A DNA stretch of 27,475 nt. Origin: a virus. Made by a program: the position numbers and the translations under genes. Position 1 is the first letter of the stretch, and every line of letters begins with the position of its first letter. Location of the stretch: the IMG/VR virus record IMGVR_UViG_3300008261_001936, positions 1-27,475 of that record; one strand, given 5' to 3'. The notes under the pieces are model-generated. The model was not told the origin of the DNA. It did not search any database and was given only the letters and a program-made list of their open reading frames with translations. This document shows, in pieces, positions 20,317 to 27,030 of this stretch.

Positions 20317-20783
20317 TCTATTTCCATCCATGTATGGTCTCCCATATACTTAACCTGAGTTTGATATACATAATCGACCGGAGCCCCACTACTCCAATCT
20401 GTTGGGCTGTGATGTGTCAATATCATTTTTTCTTTCCTACTGTCCCAAACTAACCAATAACACTGCCCCATTACTATTTGAAATTGATATTCGGCAGCAT
20501 GCACTGCATCAGTAACATCCAGTCTTCTCTTAATATCTTGAGCCTGCTTTTCTAATACAGCTACCAGTTCCATAATACGATCATATTCTTGCTGGGCATA
20601 AATCCTAGCATGATTAATCATGATGTCTTTTTGTTTAGTAACAGGAACTAAATCAAATTTTGGACCACCTGCTTCTGTAGGATAGGGAGTTACATTCCTA
20701 TTAAAAAATGGAATAATCGATCCGCCTATTTTAGAATCGTAACTGTTTCTTCCTTTTGCTAAATTAGATTTTTTTTTAGACAT
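20313..20783 (-). CDS. DUF2452-like conserved protein
   Basis: 156 residues with start at 20783 (MSKKKSNLAKGRNSYDSKIG), inside the last codons of gp44 and overlapping it by eight bases. Conserved-looking YPTEAGGPKFDLVPVTKQKD (about 34-53), a long helix INHARIYAQQEYDRIMELVA (about 56-75) and a C-terminal beta part with GQCYWLVWDSRKEKMILTHH (about 106-125) and KYMGDHTWMEIE. The pattern fits DUF2452 as I remember it; the function of that family is not known. ATGA overlap to the nitrilase gene downstream. No catalytic residues can be named. Confidence 0.82.
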   Translation of the reverse strand: MSKKKSNLAKGRNSYDSKIGGSIIPFFNRNVTPYPTEAGGPKFDLVPVTKQKDIMINHARIYAQQEYDRIMELVAVLEKQAQDIKRRLDVTDAVHAAEYQFQIVMGQCYWLVWDSRKEKMILTHHSPTDWSSGAPVDYVYQTQVKYMGDHTWMEIE

Positions 20784-21696
20784 CAATCTTTGCAAGTTTG
20801 ACCAGTGTGGCTGCTAAATTAATTTCAGAATCAGCGCATACTACATGATCTACCAGTCCTTGCTTAATTACAAGAATAGCAGTATTTTGATTTTGCTCAG
20901 ATCCAAAAATTGCAAGGTTGTCGTATAACCAACGATACACTTCTTCCATTTCTTCTGCACGAATCTTACCACACAACAGTTTACGAGCGTCTGTAATCTT
21001 GCCGGCCTTAAACAGTTCAACCATATCGAACTTCCAGTCTGCTTCACCACCATCTGCTTTGTTAGGCGCCGCTAATTTTCCTTCGTTGACATTTTGTTGT
21101 ACAAGATTAATGCATTTACGCAAATCCGGATAAGCAACTTTGACATAGTTATCTAATGTGTCAAGATCAAAGTCTACTCCTTCTTCTACAAGAATTGTAG
21201 CAACACGGGCAGTATACTCTGTCATGTCTGTGCGTTCAACATGAAATCCTTGACATCTGCTGTGGAGAGCAGGAATAATTCGATTGGGATAGTTACAGGT
21301 AAGAATGAAACGACTAGTCTGACTATACTCTTCCATAACCCCGCGTAGCGCCGCCTGTGCGTTGGGACTCAGATAATCTGCCTCATCTAGCAGTACAACT
21401 TTAAACGGACCAAATGGAATCATTTGAACAAAGTTTGTAATTTTGTCACGAACGTCGTCTACTGAGTTAGTACGACTGGCATTGATTTCTAGCACATCGT
21501 AATCTTCAATGCCAATTTCATTAATAAGAATTTTAGCCAGTGTAGTCTTGCCAATACCGGCCGCACCACTTAGTAACAGATGTGGGATACTTTTGTCTTT
21601 GATCCATGTGGCAATTTGTTTGCGCTGATGATCATCTCTAAAAACATAACCGTCTGCGGTATTCGGACGATACTTTTCTACCCATAAGTCTTTCAT
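20776..21696 (-). CDS. 44: Clamp-loader AAA+ ATPase subunit (gp44-like)
   Basis: Loads the gp45 clamp onto primed DNA, working with gp62. 306 residues (T4 gp44 319). Start MKDLWVEKYRP fits the family's VEKYRP opening. Walker A SGAAGIGKTT at 43-52, Walker B LLDEAD at 102-107, and the SRC arginine-finger motif at 146-148 (HSRCQGF). Helical collar domain to the end. ATG 21696 overlaps the upstream membrane-protein gene by four bases. gp62 is not recognisable here; in T4 the order is 45-44-62, but here gp44 stands 20 kb from gp45 within this window, so the replication genes have been split. Confidence 0.96.
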   Translation of the reverse strand: MKDLWVEKYRPNTADGYVFRDDHQRKQIATWIKDKSIPHLLLSGAAGIGKTTLAKILINEIGIEDYDVLEINASRTNSVDDVRDKITNFVQMIPFGPFKVVLLDEADYLSPNAQAALRGVMEEYSQTSRFILTCNYPNRIIPALHSRCQGFHVERTDMTEYTARVATILVEEGVDFDLDTLDNYVKVAYPDLRKCINLVQQNVNEGKLAAPNKADGGEADWKFDMVELFKAGKITDARKLLCGKIRAEEMEEVYRWLYDNLAIFGSEQNQNTAILVIKQGLVDHVVCADSEINLAATLVKLAKIDV

Positions 21697-21890
21697 TCTT
21701 TTGCCTTTTCAATGTATGGTTCGACAGGTGGATTAAACCCCTTCCAACTATCAGGAGTAAATATTTTAACAGGTTTCCAATATTTGTGCAAGATGTTATT
21801 AACCACAATAATACCAACAATAATTACAACAAAGCCCAAGGTAGTTAATATACTACCAGCAAGCCAAACAGAAGCTTGATCCATACTCAT
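21693..21890 (-). CDS. Small single-helix membrane protein
   Basis: 65 residues with start at 21890, one base after the upstream stop; ATG 21884 is an alternative. One transmembrane helix at about 8-31 (WLAGSILTTLGFVVIIVGII), then a hydrophilic tail KYWKPVKIFTPDSWKGFNPP. The tail motif P-D-S-W-x-x-F-N-P-P is one I recall from T4-like marine phages, function unknown. It overlaps gp44 by four bases (ATGA), so the two are co-translated. A link with the clamp loader is suggested only by position. Gene secure, role unknown. Confidence 0.8.
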   Translation of the reverse strand: MSMDQASVWLAGSILTTLGFVVIIVGIIVVNNILHKYWKPVKIFTPDSWKGFNPPVEPYIEKAKE

Positions 21891-21891
21891 A

Positions 21892-22119
21892 TTACACCAA
21901 TTCCTCAATAATGCCAAGTATTTCAGCAAAAATTAACAAGCCGCCAGCAAACAACAAGTTGCCTTGAATTAGACACCCACCTGCTCCAATACGAATAATA
22001 CTTTTTACAAGACTGATGTAAAGGTGTTTTTTTGCATCTGGATATTTTTTAGCTTCAGGAATCTCTAATGCAGCTTTTGCTTTTTTGATATCTTGAATTG
22101 CTTCATCTAAATTACTCAT
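21892..22119 (-). CDS. Small membrane protein with helical N-terminus
   Basis: 75 residues. A charged helix MSNLDEAIQDIKKAKAALEI (1-20) and KYPDAKKHLYISLVKS are followed by one or two hydrophobic segments at about 40-73 (SIIRIGAGGCLIQGNLLFAG and LLIFAEILGIIEELV). The SD AGGAAA lies seven bases before ATG 22119. It is directly followed by the next membrane-protein gene with a one-base gap. Similar pairs of small membrane genes next to gp44 occur in other T4-like phages to my memory. No function known; could modify the host membrane early in infection. Confidence 0.78.
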   Translation of the reverse strand: MSNLDEAIQDIKKAKAALEIPEAKKYPDAKKHLYISLVKSIIRIGAGGCLIQGNLLFAGGLLIFAEILGIIEELV

Positions 22120-22120
22120 T

Positions 22121-22882
22121 TTAATTTCCTTTTTTAATAGTACTGCTTTTTATAAGTTTTAAAATACGTTGTCTCATCTTAAATTGATCAAAATATTCAT
22201 AACATTTTGCTAACGGAATAATCCCCTGCGATTGTTTTTTTAACATAGAGCATAACACAGCAGGGTTTTCTTCATTGTCTAAATTAGTTTTTGGATTATC
22301 GAATTCAATTAAATTGACCTTTTCGGTAGTGTTTAATTTAAAATAAATTAATGCATCGCCTTCTTTTATATTAATTTCTTTTACACCTGGTCTAATTATA
22401 AAAGCAGGCTTGGCTGCAGGCCTAAACCATCTACCAATATCAAAACTAGCTGAAATAGCAAATGTATTTTCGGTAAAACTATTTTGATCGTAATATGCAG
22501 GCAATTGCGTAGCCATTAGGCTCTTGTCTGAAAAGAACAAATAGCCCAGCCCTAATTGATGTATGCCAAATTTTCCTTGAGGATTTCCCAAGAATGATTT
22601 TGCAAAGTCAATAGTTTGTCCAGTAACATTCATTCTAGTGTTACCAACTTCTATTTTTATAGAAACGGGACTTTTGATGACAAATATATTTTTTAAATCG
22701 TCAACAATTGCCGGACATTTTGATACTGCCGGTCCAAAAAATTCTTTGTAATCAATGTGTTTGAGTAGCGGCTCAGGTACCGCTACACGGAGAGGTGATA
22801 TAAATGAATCAATACCACCACCAGCAGCTATGACTTCTTGCATACTTGACATCGAGCGACACCAATAAACGTTTATACTCAT
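22121..22882 (-). CDS. Unknown conserved phage protein of 253 residues
   Basis: Start chosen at 22882 (MSINVYWCRSMSSMQEVIAA), overlapping the MazG stop by four bases (ATGA); the frame to 22915 would lie inside MazG. The protein has mixed alpha/beta character, with FIIRPGVKEINIKEGDALIY (about 166-185) and YFKLNTTEKVNLIEFD as strong beta strands, IGRWFRPAAKP before them, and a basic helical C-terminus KMRQRILKLIKSSTIKKGN. No motif of a known enzyme. W-x-R-P followed by strand pairs suggests a small beta-barrel, but this is only an impression. It lies between MazG and membrane genes in the early-type cluster, so a takeover role is as likely as any. Confidence 0.75.
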   Translation of the reverse strand: MSINVYWCRSMSSMQEVIAAGGGIDSFISPLRVAVPEPLLKHIDYKEFFGPAVSKCPAIVDDLKNIFVIKSPVSIKIEVGNTRMNVTGQTIDFAKSFLGNPQGKFGIHQLGLGYLFFSDKSLMATQLPAYYDQNSFTENTFAISASFDIGRWFRPAAKPAFIIRPGVKEINIKEGDALIYFKLNTTEKVNLIEFDNPKTNLDNEENPAVLCSMLKKQSQGIIPLAKCYEYFDQFKMRQRILKLIKSSTIKKGN

Positions 22883-23244
22883 TTTATAAACTGCCCCAAT
22901 GCCGGTGGTTCCCATCCAATTGGTTTTAGAACCTTGCCATCTTCACGTTTGCGCACTTTACCGGTTTCGTGATCAATTTTAGCAAAGTTAGTCTGCATGA
23001 CTTCTTTCCAAGCACCTTCAGCATCTGCGCCCATGCTGTGAATAGCGCCAATGGTAACAACAACAATGTCAATTAATGCATCAAGAGTTTCGACCTGATC
23101 AACATTATCTACTGCTACTTTAAGTTCTTTGAATTCTTCTTCGATCAGTTTAGTGTATAAATTAAACTGTCCCGTATTAAACTCACCTACGGATTGATCG
23201 CAAGCAGTCATAAATTTCGCTTGATCGCGAAACGGATTAGTCAT
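22879..23244 (-). CDS. mazG: MazG/PRA-PH-type nucleotide pyrophosphohydrolase
   Basis: 121 residues, all helical. EEEFKE at 35-40 and DALID at 55-59 make the metal-binding EExxE...DxxxD pattern of the MazG/HisE superfamily. The ending KVLKPIGWEPPAL is also typical for phage members of the PRA-PH-like group. These enzymes hydrolyse NTPs or dNTPs, or perhaps alarmones, to monophosphate and PPi in the cytoplasm; phage MazG is common in cyanophages and its true substrate is debated. SD AAGGAG precedes ATG 23244. A good sigma70-type promoter lies 30 bases upstream. ATGA overlap with the gene downstream. Confidence 0.9.
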   Translation of the reverse strand: MTNPFRDQAKFMTACDQSVGEFNTGQFNLYTKLIEEEFKELKVAVDNVDQVETLDALIDIVVVTIGAIHSMGADAEGAWKEVMQTNFAKIDHETGKVRKREDGKVLKPIGWEPPALGQFIK

Positions 23245-23254
23245 TTGTATCTCC

Positions 23255-23470
23255 TTAAGACTTTAATATCTTAATGATACGCTTTTTTTCTCGCTCTGTC
23301 AACCACTGTTTTTCAATTTCTCCAAAGTCTGGAGACATTTCAAATGCTTGATCGACTATTTCTTTTAAAAGGTGTAAATCTTTTTTAAGTTCAAATGCAG
23401 TGAACCCGTCATTGTAAGGACTGGCACATTCTCTAGCCAGTGCATGTATTTGGCTACTGATGTCGGCCAT
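23255..23470 (-). CDS. Small helical conserved phage protein
   Basis: Start chosen at 23470 (MADISSQIHALARECASPYN, 71 residues) because AAGGA lies at ideal distance. The alternative ATG 23497 adds nine residues and shares one base with the GroES stop (TAATG), so it cannot be excluded. The protein is helical with ASPYNDGFTAFELKKDLHLL (15-34) as its most distinct part and a Lys/Arg-rich C-terminus REKKRIIKILKS. I recall cyanophage proteins with the SPYNDGFTA pattern, function unknown. The last codons hold the promoter for mazG. Confidence 0.78.
   Translation of the reverse strand: MADISSQIHALARECASPYNDGFTAFELKKDLHLLKEIVDQAFEMSPDFGEIEKQWLTEREKKRIIKILKS
23274..23302 (-). promoter_or_regulatory. 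Sigma70-type promoter for mazG
   Basis: On the minus strand TTGACA (23297-23302), 17 bp, TATCAT (23274-23279). It lies inside the 3' end of the small helical gene. Predicted start about 23267, leader about 23 bases with AAGGAG before mazG ATG 23244. Confidence 0.75.
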
Positions 23471-23496
23471 GCTCCAGTCCTTTTTTTTAAGATGCA

Positions 23497-23895
23497 TTAT
23501 TGATTAATAAAATCTTCTGGGCGAATGTTTGATGACAACGATTCAAATTCTTGCCCAATATAAAAATCATTTGGTTTTTCGTCAGCTACTGCTATGACAG
23601 ACTTTGTTTCTACTTTTTGAAATTCTTTGTCACCGTCACCGTCGTTGATTTTAATCTTGCGAGTCCAACGTCCATGTTCAATAAGAATCCATTGACCTTC
23701 TTTAACAAAATCAATTTCTGAACCAACCTTGTATACTTTGGCCCAGCGTGGTTTAACACCATGTGCTTTACCGTCGTCGCTGGCAATAAAAATGCCGCCA
23801 TTGGATACTTGCTCGCCCATGTGCATGTCAACAACAAGGATGTCTTTTGGCAATGCACGAATTTTAACCTTCTTGGCTTCAAATGCAAAGCTCAT
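23497..23895 (-). CDS. 31: GroES/gp31-type co-chaperonin
   Basis: 132 residues from ATG 23895, one base after the upstream stop; the longer frame to 24024 would cover most of the preceding gene. GroES-like barrel: VKIRALPKDILVVDMHMGEQ (10-29), a mobile loop at about 26-37 ending NGGIFIA (32-38), like the GGI hydrophobic tip that docks on GroEL, then WAKVYKVGS and GQWILIEHGRW strands. T4 gp31 (111 residues) replaces host GroES to fold the capsid protein gp23. The C-terminal 25 residues (NDFYIGQEFESL...) are extra. Together with dnaJ and clpA it gives the phage parts of three host proteostasis systems. Confidence 0.87.
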   Translation of the reverse strand: MSFAFEAKKVKIRALPKDILVVDMHMGEQVSNGGIFIASDDGKAHGVKPRWAKVYKVGSEIDFVKEGQWILIEHGRWTRKIKINDGDGDKEFQKVETKSVIAVADEKPNDFYIGQEFESLSSNIRPEDFINQ

Positions 23896-23896
23896 A

Positions 23897-24124
23897 TTAA
23901 CCTTTTCTACGTGCGGCAATTTCTTCTTGTACAGCTCTAGGATTTGCTGCATAGTAGTCTTGCAAAATTTGTTCTTTTGTACGCACAATTTTGCCGCCAA
24001 CACCGATTTCGTCTCCTCGAGCATTTACTTTCATATTGCCTACTGCTGGCAACAGCTCATTTTGAAGATTTAACTTTTCCATGTCAACTTCTTTACCGCG
24101 CATACTCATGTGAGTTTTACCCAT
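23897..24124 (-). CDS. Conserved small phage protein
   Basis: 75 residues. MGKTHMSMRGKEVDMEKLNL at the start, LPAVGNMKVNARGDEIGVGG (25-44), then a helix TKEQILQDYYAANPRAVQEE. The N-A-R-G-D-E-x-G-x-G-G-K-I-V pattern is very well conserved in T4-like cyanophages as I remember, yet has no known function. It has a strong SD (AAGGAG, eight bases before ATG 24124) and follows the DnaE-like gene at once. Placement next to gp31 may hint at a structural or assembly role. The gene call is secure. Confidence 0.85.
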   Translation of the reverse strand: MGKTHMSMRGKEVDMEKLNLQNELLPAVGNMKVNARGDEIGVGGKIVRTKEQILQDYYAANPRAVQEEIAARRKG

Positions 24125-24125
24125 T

Positions 24126-24593
24126 TTATATCTCCTTAAAGAATTCTTCTATTGGTATATTGTATTTAATACTGTCAATCTTATGGACCCCTATGATGTG
24201 GAGAACATAACTGGCTACACTAGAGCCACGTCCTACACCCCAAACTACATTATTGGCCCTTAATGTGTCTACTACATATTTCATAGTTCTAAGTACTGGT
24301 ATCATATTGTGTTTTTCAAACAATTTTATTTCTTGAATTACACGCTGGTGATTAATACTGGGACTATTTTGAATTAGAAATTCTGTAATGTTTAGTTCTT
24401 GATATTCTTTTGGAAGATGCCAATTAGCAACATCTATAGTTTGTTTTGGTCGGGGATAGTTTAAATGCTCAATATCTAATCTTTCTAGGTATTGAGTTAA
24501 TTCGGCAGAATCTGCAAGACACTTGGCCAGTATGTCTGGACCATGCCTTAATACACCTTCTATAAGTTGTTCTTGTGTGCTGTTAGTCCACAT
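24126..24593 (-). CDS. Truncated DNA polymerase III alpha (DnaE)-like protein
   Basis: 155 residues. VVWGVGRGSSVASYVLHIIG (116-135) followed by VHKIDSIKYNIPIEEFF (136-152) matches the palm start of bacterial DnaE (GPGRGSxxGSLVAY...ITDxDPLxxxLxFERF). The protein ends there, before the PDFDIDF motif, so catalytic Asp residues and the fingers are missing; it cannot be a polymerase by itself. The first 100 residues are helical and could match the region just before the palm. It overlaps the gene upstream by 11 bases. A regulatory, primer-binding or decoy role is open, or a remnant kept for structure. No stop or frameshift remnant of a longer gene is seen downstream. Confidence 0.75.
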   Translation of the reverse strand: MWTNSTQEQLIEGVLRHGPDILAKCLADSAELTQYLERLDIEHLNYPRPKQTIDVANWHLPKEYQELNITEFLIQNSPSINHQRVIQEIKLFEKHNMIPVLRTMKYVVDTLRANNVVWGVGRGSSVASYVLHIIGVHKIDSIKYNIPIEEFFKEI

Positions 24594-24816
24594 TAATTAA
24601 TTGACCCAAATCGCCGTCCAGTTGCTGGTTTAGTCTAATTGCATTTCTTTTAGACATCTCTTGTTTATACATTATAACAAAAGTTGCGAGTTGTGTCAAC
24701 ATTTCTGTCTTGCCTAATCGTTGAGCAACAAAATATTTTTTGCTCAATTCCAAGATTTTGTCTTCAACCTCGTTATCTTTGAGGTGACTAAGATCATCGA
24801 CTAGGGGGCTAAACAT
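24583..24816 (-). CDS. Conserved small helical phage protein
   Basis: 77 residues with start at 24816 (MFSPLVDDLSHLKDNEVEDK), one base after the upstream stop (TAAAATG); the frame to 24879 lies inside the previous gene. Entirely helical: VEDKILELSKKYFVAQRLGK (17-36), TQLATFVIMYKQEMSKRN and a short C-terminus DGDLGQLINVD. I recall this pattern in many T4-like phages as a hypothetical gene near virion genes. A perfect sigma70 promoter lies within the second half of the gene. It overlaps the DnaE-like gene by 11 bases. Function unknown. Confidence 0.8.
   Translation of the reverse strand: MFSPLVDDLSHLKDNEVEDKILELSKKYFVAQRLGKTEMLTQLATFVIMYKQEMSKRNAIRLNQQLDGDLGQLINVD
24671..24699 (-). promoter_or_regulatory. 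Perfect-consensus sigma70 promoter inside the gene 24583-24816
   Basis: On the minus strand TTGACA (24694-24699), exactly 17 bp, TATAAT (24671-24676). Predicted start near 24664, about 70 bases before ATG of the DnaE-like gene. It marks the change from virion genes to the early-type cluster. Confidence 0.88.
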
Positions 24817-24817
24817 T

Positions 24818-25480
24818 TTAGGAAAACTGTCCAATATAATGGAAGAATACCAATTCACTACTGTGACGCCAGACATCAATTACGATAGGATTAGTATTAG
24901 ATGGAATTACCACATTAACTGTAATAGGATATATAGGGTCGCTGGTAAGTGGGCCTGGGCCCGAAGGAAACCCCAAGCGTTTGATAGTTGTTCCGTTTTG
25001 CACAATAAATGATATAGTTTTTGATTCTGAATTTGCGCTGTATAGTTCTAACCGTACTTTACCGACACTAGATGATGTATCGCCCACTGCTCCGGGAAAA
25101 TCAACTAATTGGATAGCTTGGGCACCAGTCCAACTTTGGGCAAATTGCCATACTTGATATGACCCCGACATGAAGCTAATATTGCCGCCTTGGTATCCAG
25201 GAACTAAACCTCCGTATGGTCCACCGTCGAATTTTTTATCTCTAACAGTTAACAATACAGCATTTGAGATAGTATTGGTATTAAAGTCGTTAGCAGTTTC
25301 ACGGTTAGCTGCTCCGGAATAATTTTCGCCCGTTCCTTGTAGAGCTGACAACTCTATATTGGCATTTTCAAGTCCAGTTTTGATTGTAGCAAAGTTATCT
25401 CTAAATACCTTCGTATCGTTGTCTTGCCCTGCTACAGGGAAGTTTGTGTTAATTCCTGCGTATGTTACATTACTAGTCAC
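24818..25480 (-). CDS. Probable virion (fibre/baseplate-associated) protein, GTG start
   Basis: 220 residues, start codon GTG at 25480 with GGAG eight to nine bases upstream. The opening TSNVTYAGINTNFPVAGQDN (2-21), then DTKVFRDNFATIKTGLENAN as a helix, is a pattern I know from marine T4-like virion proteins. The rest is beta-rich and Gly/Ser/Asn-rich (GGNISFMSGSYQVWQFAQSW) with no enzyme motif. GATAAATA lies 33 bases upstream. It follows the subtilase gene. The C-terminus VVIPSNTNPIVIDVWRHSSE has a regular strand pattern. A structural role at the tail tip or fibre is the best guess. Confidence 0.78.
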   Translation of the reverse strand: MTSNVTYAGINTNFPVAGQDNDTKVFRDNFATIKTGLENANIELSALQGTGENYSGAANRETANDFNTNTISNAVLLTVRDKKFDGGPYGGLVPGYQGGNISFMSGSYQVWQFAQSWTGAQAIQLVDFPGAVGDTSSSVGKVRLELYSANSESKTISFIVQNGTTIKRLGFPSGPGPLTSDPIYPITVNVVIPSNTNPIVIDVWRHSSELVFFHYIGQFS

Positions 25481-25513
25481 GGTTATATCTCCACTTATTG
25501 TGTTTTCTTTGTG

Positions 25514-25521
25514 TATTTATC
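25514..25521 (-). promoter_or_regulatory. Late-promoter-like GATAAATA upstream of the gene 24818-25480
   Basis: GATAAATAC on the minus strand in the gap after the subtilase gene, 33 bases before the GTG start, leaving room for a leader with the SD GTGGAG. Confidence 0.65.
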
Positions 25522-25523
25522 AG

Positions 25524-27029
25524 TTAACCTTTTGCTCGTATGCGCACTCTGGGATAAACTGATCCTGATGTAGGTCTGTTTTTAAATGTGGTTTTTGGCA
25601 GACTTTGTCCGCTTACGGGTCTTTCTAAATTATAAAATAGATATCGATTATTTCCGTTATCTCCAAACCATTGATAGTTTGCAATGCTTGCACCAGTAGT
25701 TCCGACTTGGTTCTTTTTGGAATGTGTTATTAGATAAGTTAACGCTTCGCTTGAACCTAGATTTGGATTTTGTTCAGCATAACAGGCTAACAGGCCACAT
25801 ACTTGCGGTGATGCCATACTGGTTCCAGAAATGCTACCTAGTTTATAACTGGCATTTCTAGGATCGTTTACTAGGGTAATACTAAATTCGGCAGCAGCAG
25901 TTGAGTCATAGACTGCGGACGCAATATTGGTTCCCGGAGCCCATACGTCAACTCGGTTGCCAAAGTTACTTGAGCTATTTTTATATTCTTGTTGGGCACT
26001 ACCAACATTGCCTACAACAACTACTCCAGGCGCTACAGCAGGACTTGATCCTTGAGAATGAACATAATCAAATCCACCGCTTCTAATGCTATTATTGTAA
26101 TCTTGATCGCCACTGTATGCAGAATTCCAAAAACTGTTGCCAGCCGCCGCCACAACAATAACTCCGTCTGCTAGGGCATCTGCTACGTCGGCATTGAGGG
26201 CAGCATAGGTATAGGGCATTCTATAAAGATATGTGCTGCCAGGAACCGGAACACCGTTTGCTTCCAATATGGTTTTTTTGGCCGCATCAGTTCCTGACAC
26301 TGCTGTAGTAACTCCTCTGTAAGTTACACTGGTAATTGACGATAGTTGAATATCATCATACGAGTAGCCCCAACTGTGATTGGTTATGGTTGGGTTTCTT
26401 TTTCCAGTAGTGGTGTTAACAGTTTTATTTTTATGGAATGCTCTGAGATAATCAAAAATATAAAGTTCCCAGTTGGCAGGAGAGTTTGCTCCTACATAGC
26501 TGAATTCCATGTTATAGATGTTGGCATCACGTGCCCAGCCTTGTGTGTTGCCCGCCACTGTGCCAGCCACGTGTGTTCCGTGGTTGCTGGAGATATCACT
26601 GTAATCATAAGCACCAACAGTGCCTACTCCAACAATACCACTTAACGCAAACCAATTGTATTGATTAACTCTTGATCCACCAGTGCCGTCTGCATTAACA
26701 GCAAACTCAGGATGAAGGGGATTAATGTGCGCATCGACGACCACAACGTCCACATTCTTTCCTGAGCTGGTTGTAGTCACAGTTTGCGTTGTTTGTGTAA
26801 ATGAAGCATCAGTACCCCAGCCTGCCAATGTGTTGCCTGCTGTGGTTCTATACAGTCCCCAATTTTTATCATTGGCATCGATGTTTCTACTAAGTTCTCT
26901 CAACTGTGTTATGCTAACTTGTCTGTTAGGAATATAAAGATTTCCGTTAGGTGACTCCATATCTGCAATAATTGAATCAGCGTCGCTCATTGTCTGAGCA
27001 GTAACAACGTATTCTTTTAAGTCGCTCAT
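25524..27029 (-). CDS. S8 family subtilisin-like serine protease, probably virion-associated
   Basis: 501 residues with start at 27029 (MSDLKEYVVTAQTMSDADSI), one base after the stop of the gene upstream. The catalytic triad is complete: D99 in VVVVDAHINPLHPEF, H150 in NHGTHVAG, S404 in GTSMASPQV, and oxyanion N298 in AAAGNS. No signal peptide. The N-terminal 70 residues are a pre-domain of unknown kind, which could act as an inhibitory pro-region, and the C-terminal 50 residues are a basic linker (RPTSGSVYPRVRIRAKG). It is flanked by virion-type genes, so it may be part of the tail and digest host surface protein, or mature other tail proteins. Similar proteases occur in cyanophage virions to my memory. 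Confidence 0.93.
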   Translation of the reverse strand: MSDLKEYVVTAQTMSDADSIIADMESPNGNLYIPNRQVSITQLRELSRNIDANDKNWGLYRTTAGNTLAGWGTDASFTQTTQTVTTTSSGKNVDVVVVDAHINPLHPEFAVNADGTGGSRVNQYNWFALSGIVGVGTVGAYDYSDISSNHGTHVAGTVAGNTQGWARDANIYNMEFSYVGANSPANWELYIFDYLRAFHKNKTVNTTTGKRNPTITNHSWGYSYDDIQLSSITSVTYRGVTTAVSGTDAAKKTILEANGVPVPGSTYLYRMPYTYAALNADVADALADGVIVVAAAGNSFWNSAYSGDQDYNNSIRSGGFDYVHSQGSSPAVAPGVVVVGNVGSAQQEYKNSSSNFGNRVDVWAPGTNIASAVYDSTAAAEFSITLVNDPRNASYKLGSISGTSMASPQVCGLLACYAEQNPNLGSSEALTYLITHSKKNQVGTTGASIANYQWFGDNGNNRYLFYNLERPVSGQSLPKTTFKNRPTSGSVYPRVRIRAKG

Positions 27030-27030
27030 A

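Noticed and set aside
23610-23888. Minus-strand 92-codon frame inside the GroES-like gene
   Set aside because: It overlaps the clear GroES-type frame over its whole length, with no lipobox, signal or motif that would support an embedded gene.
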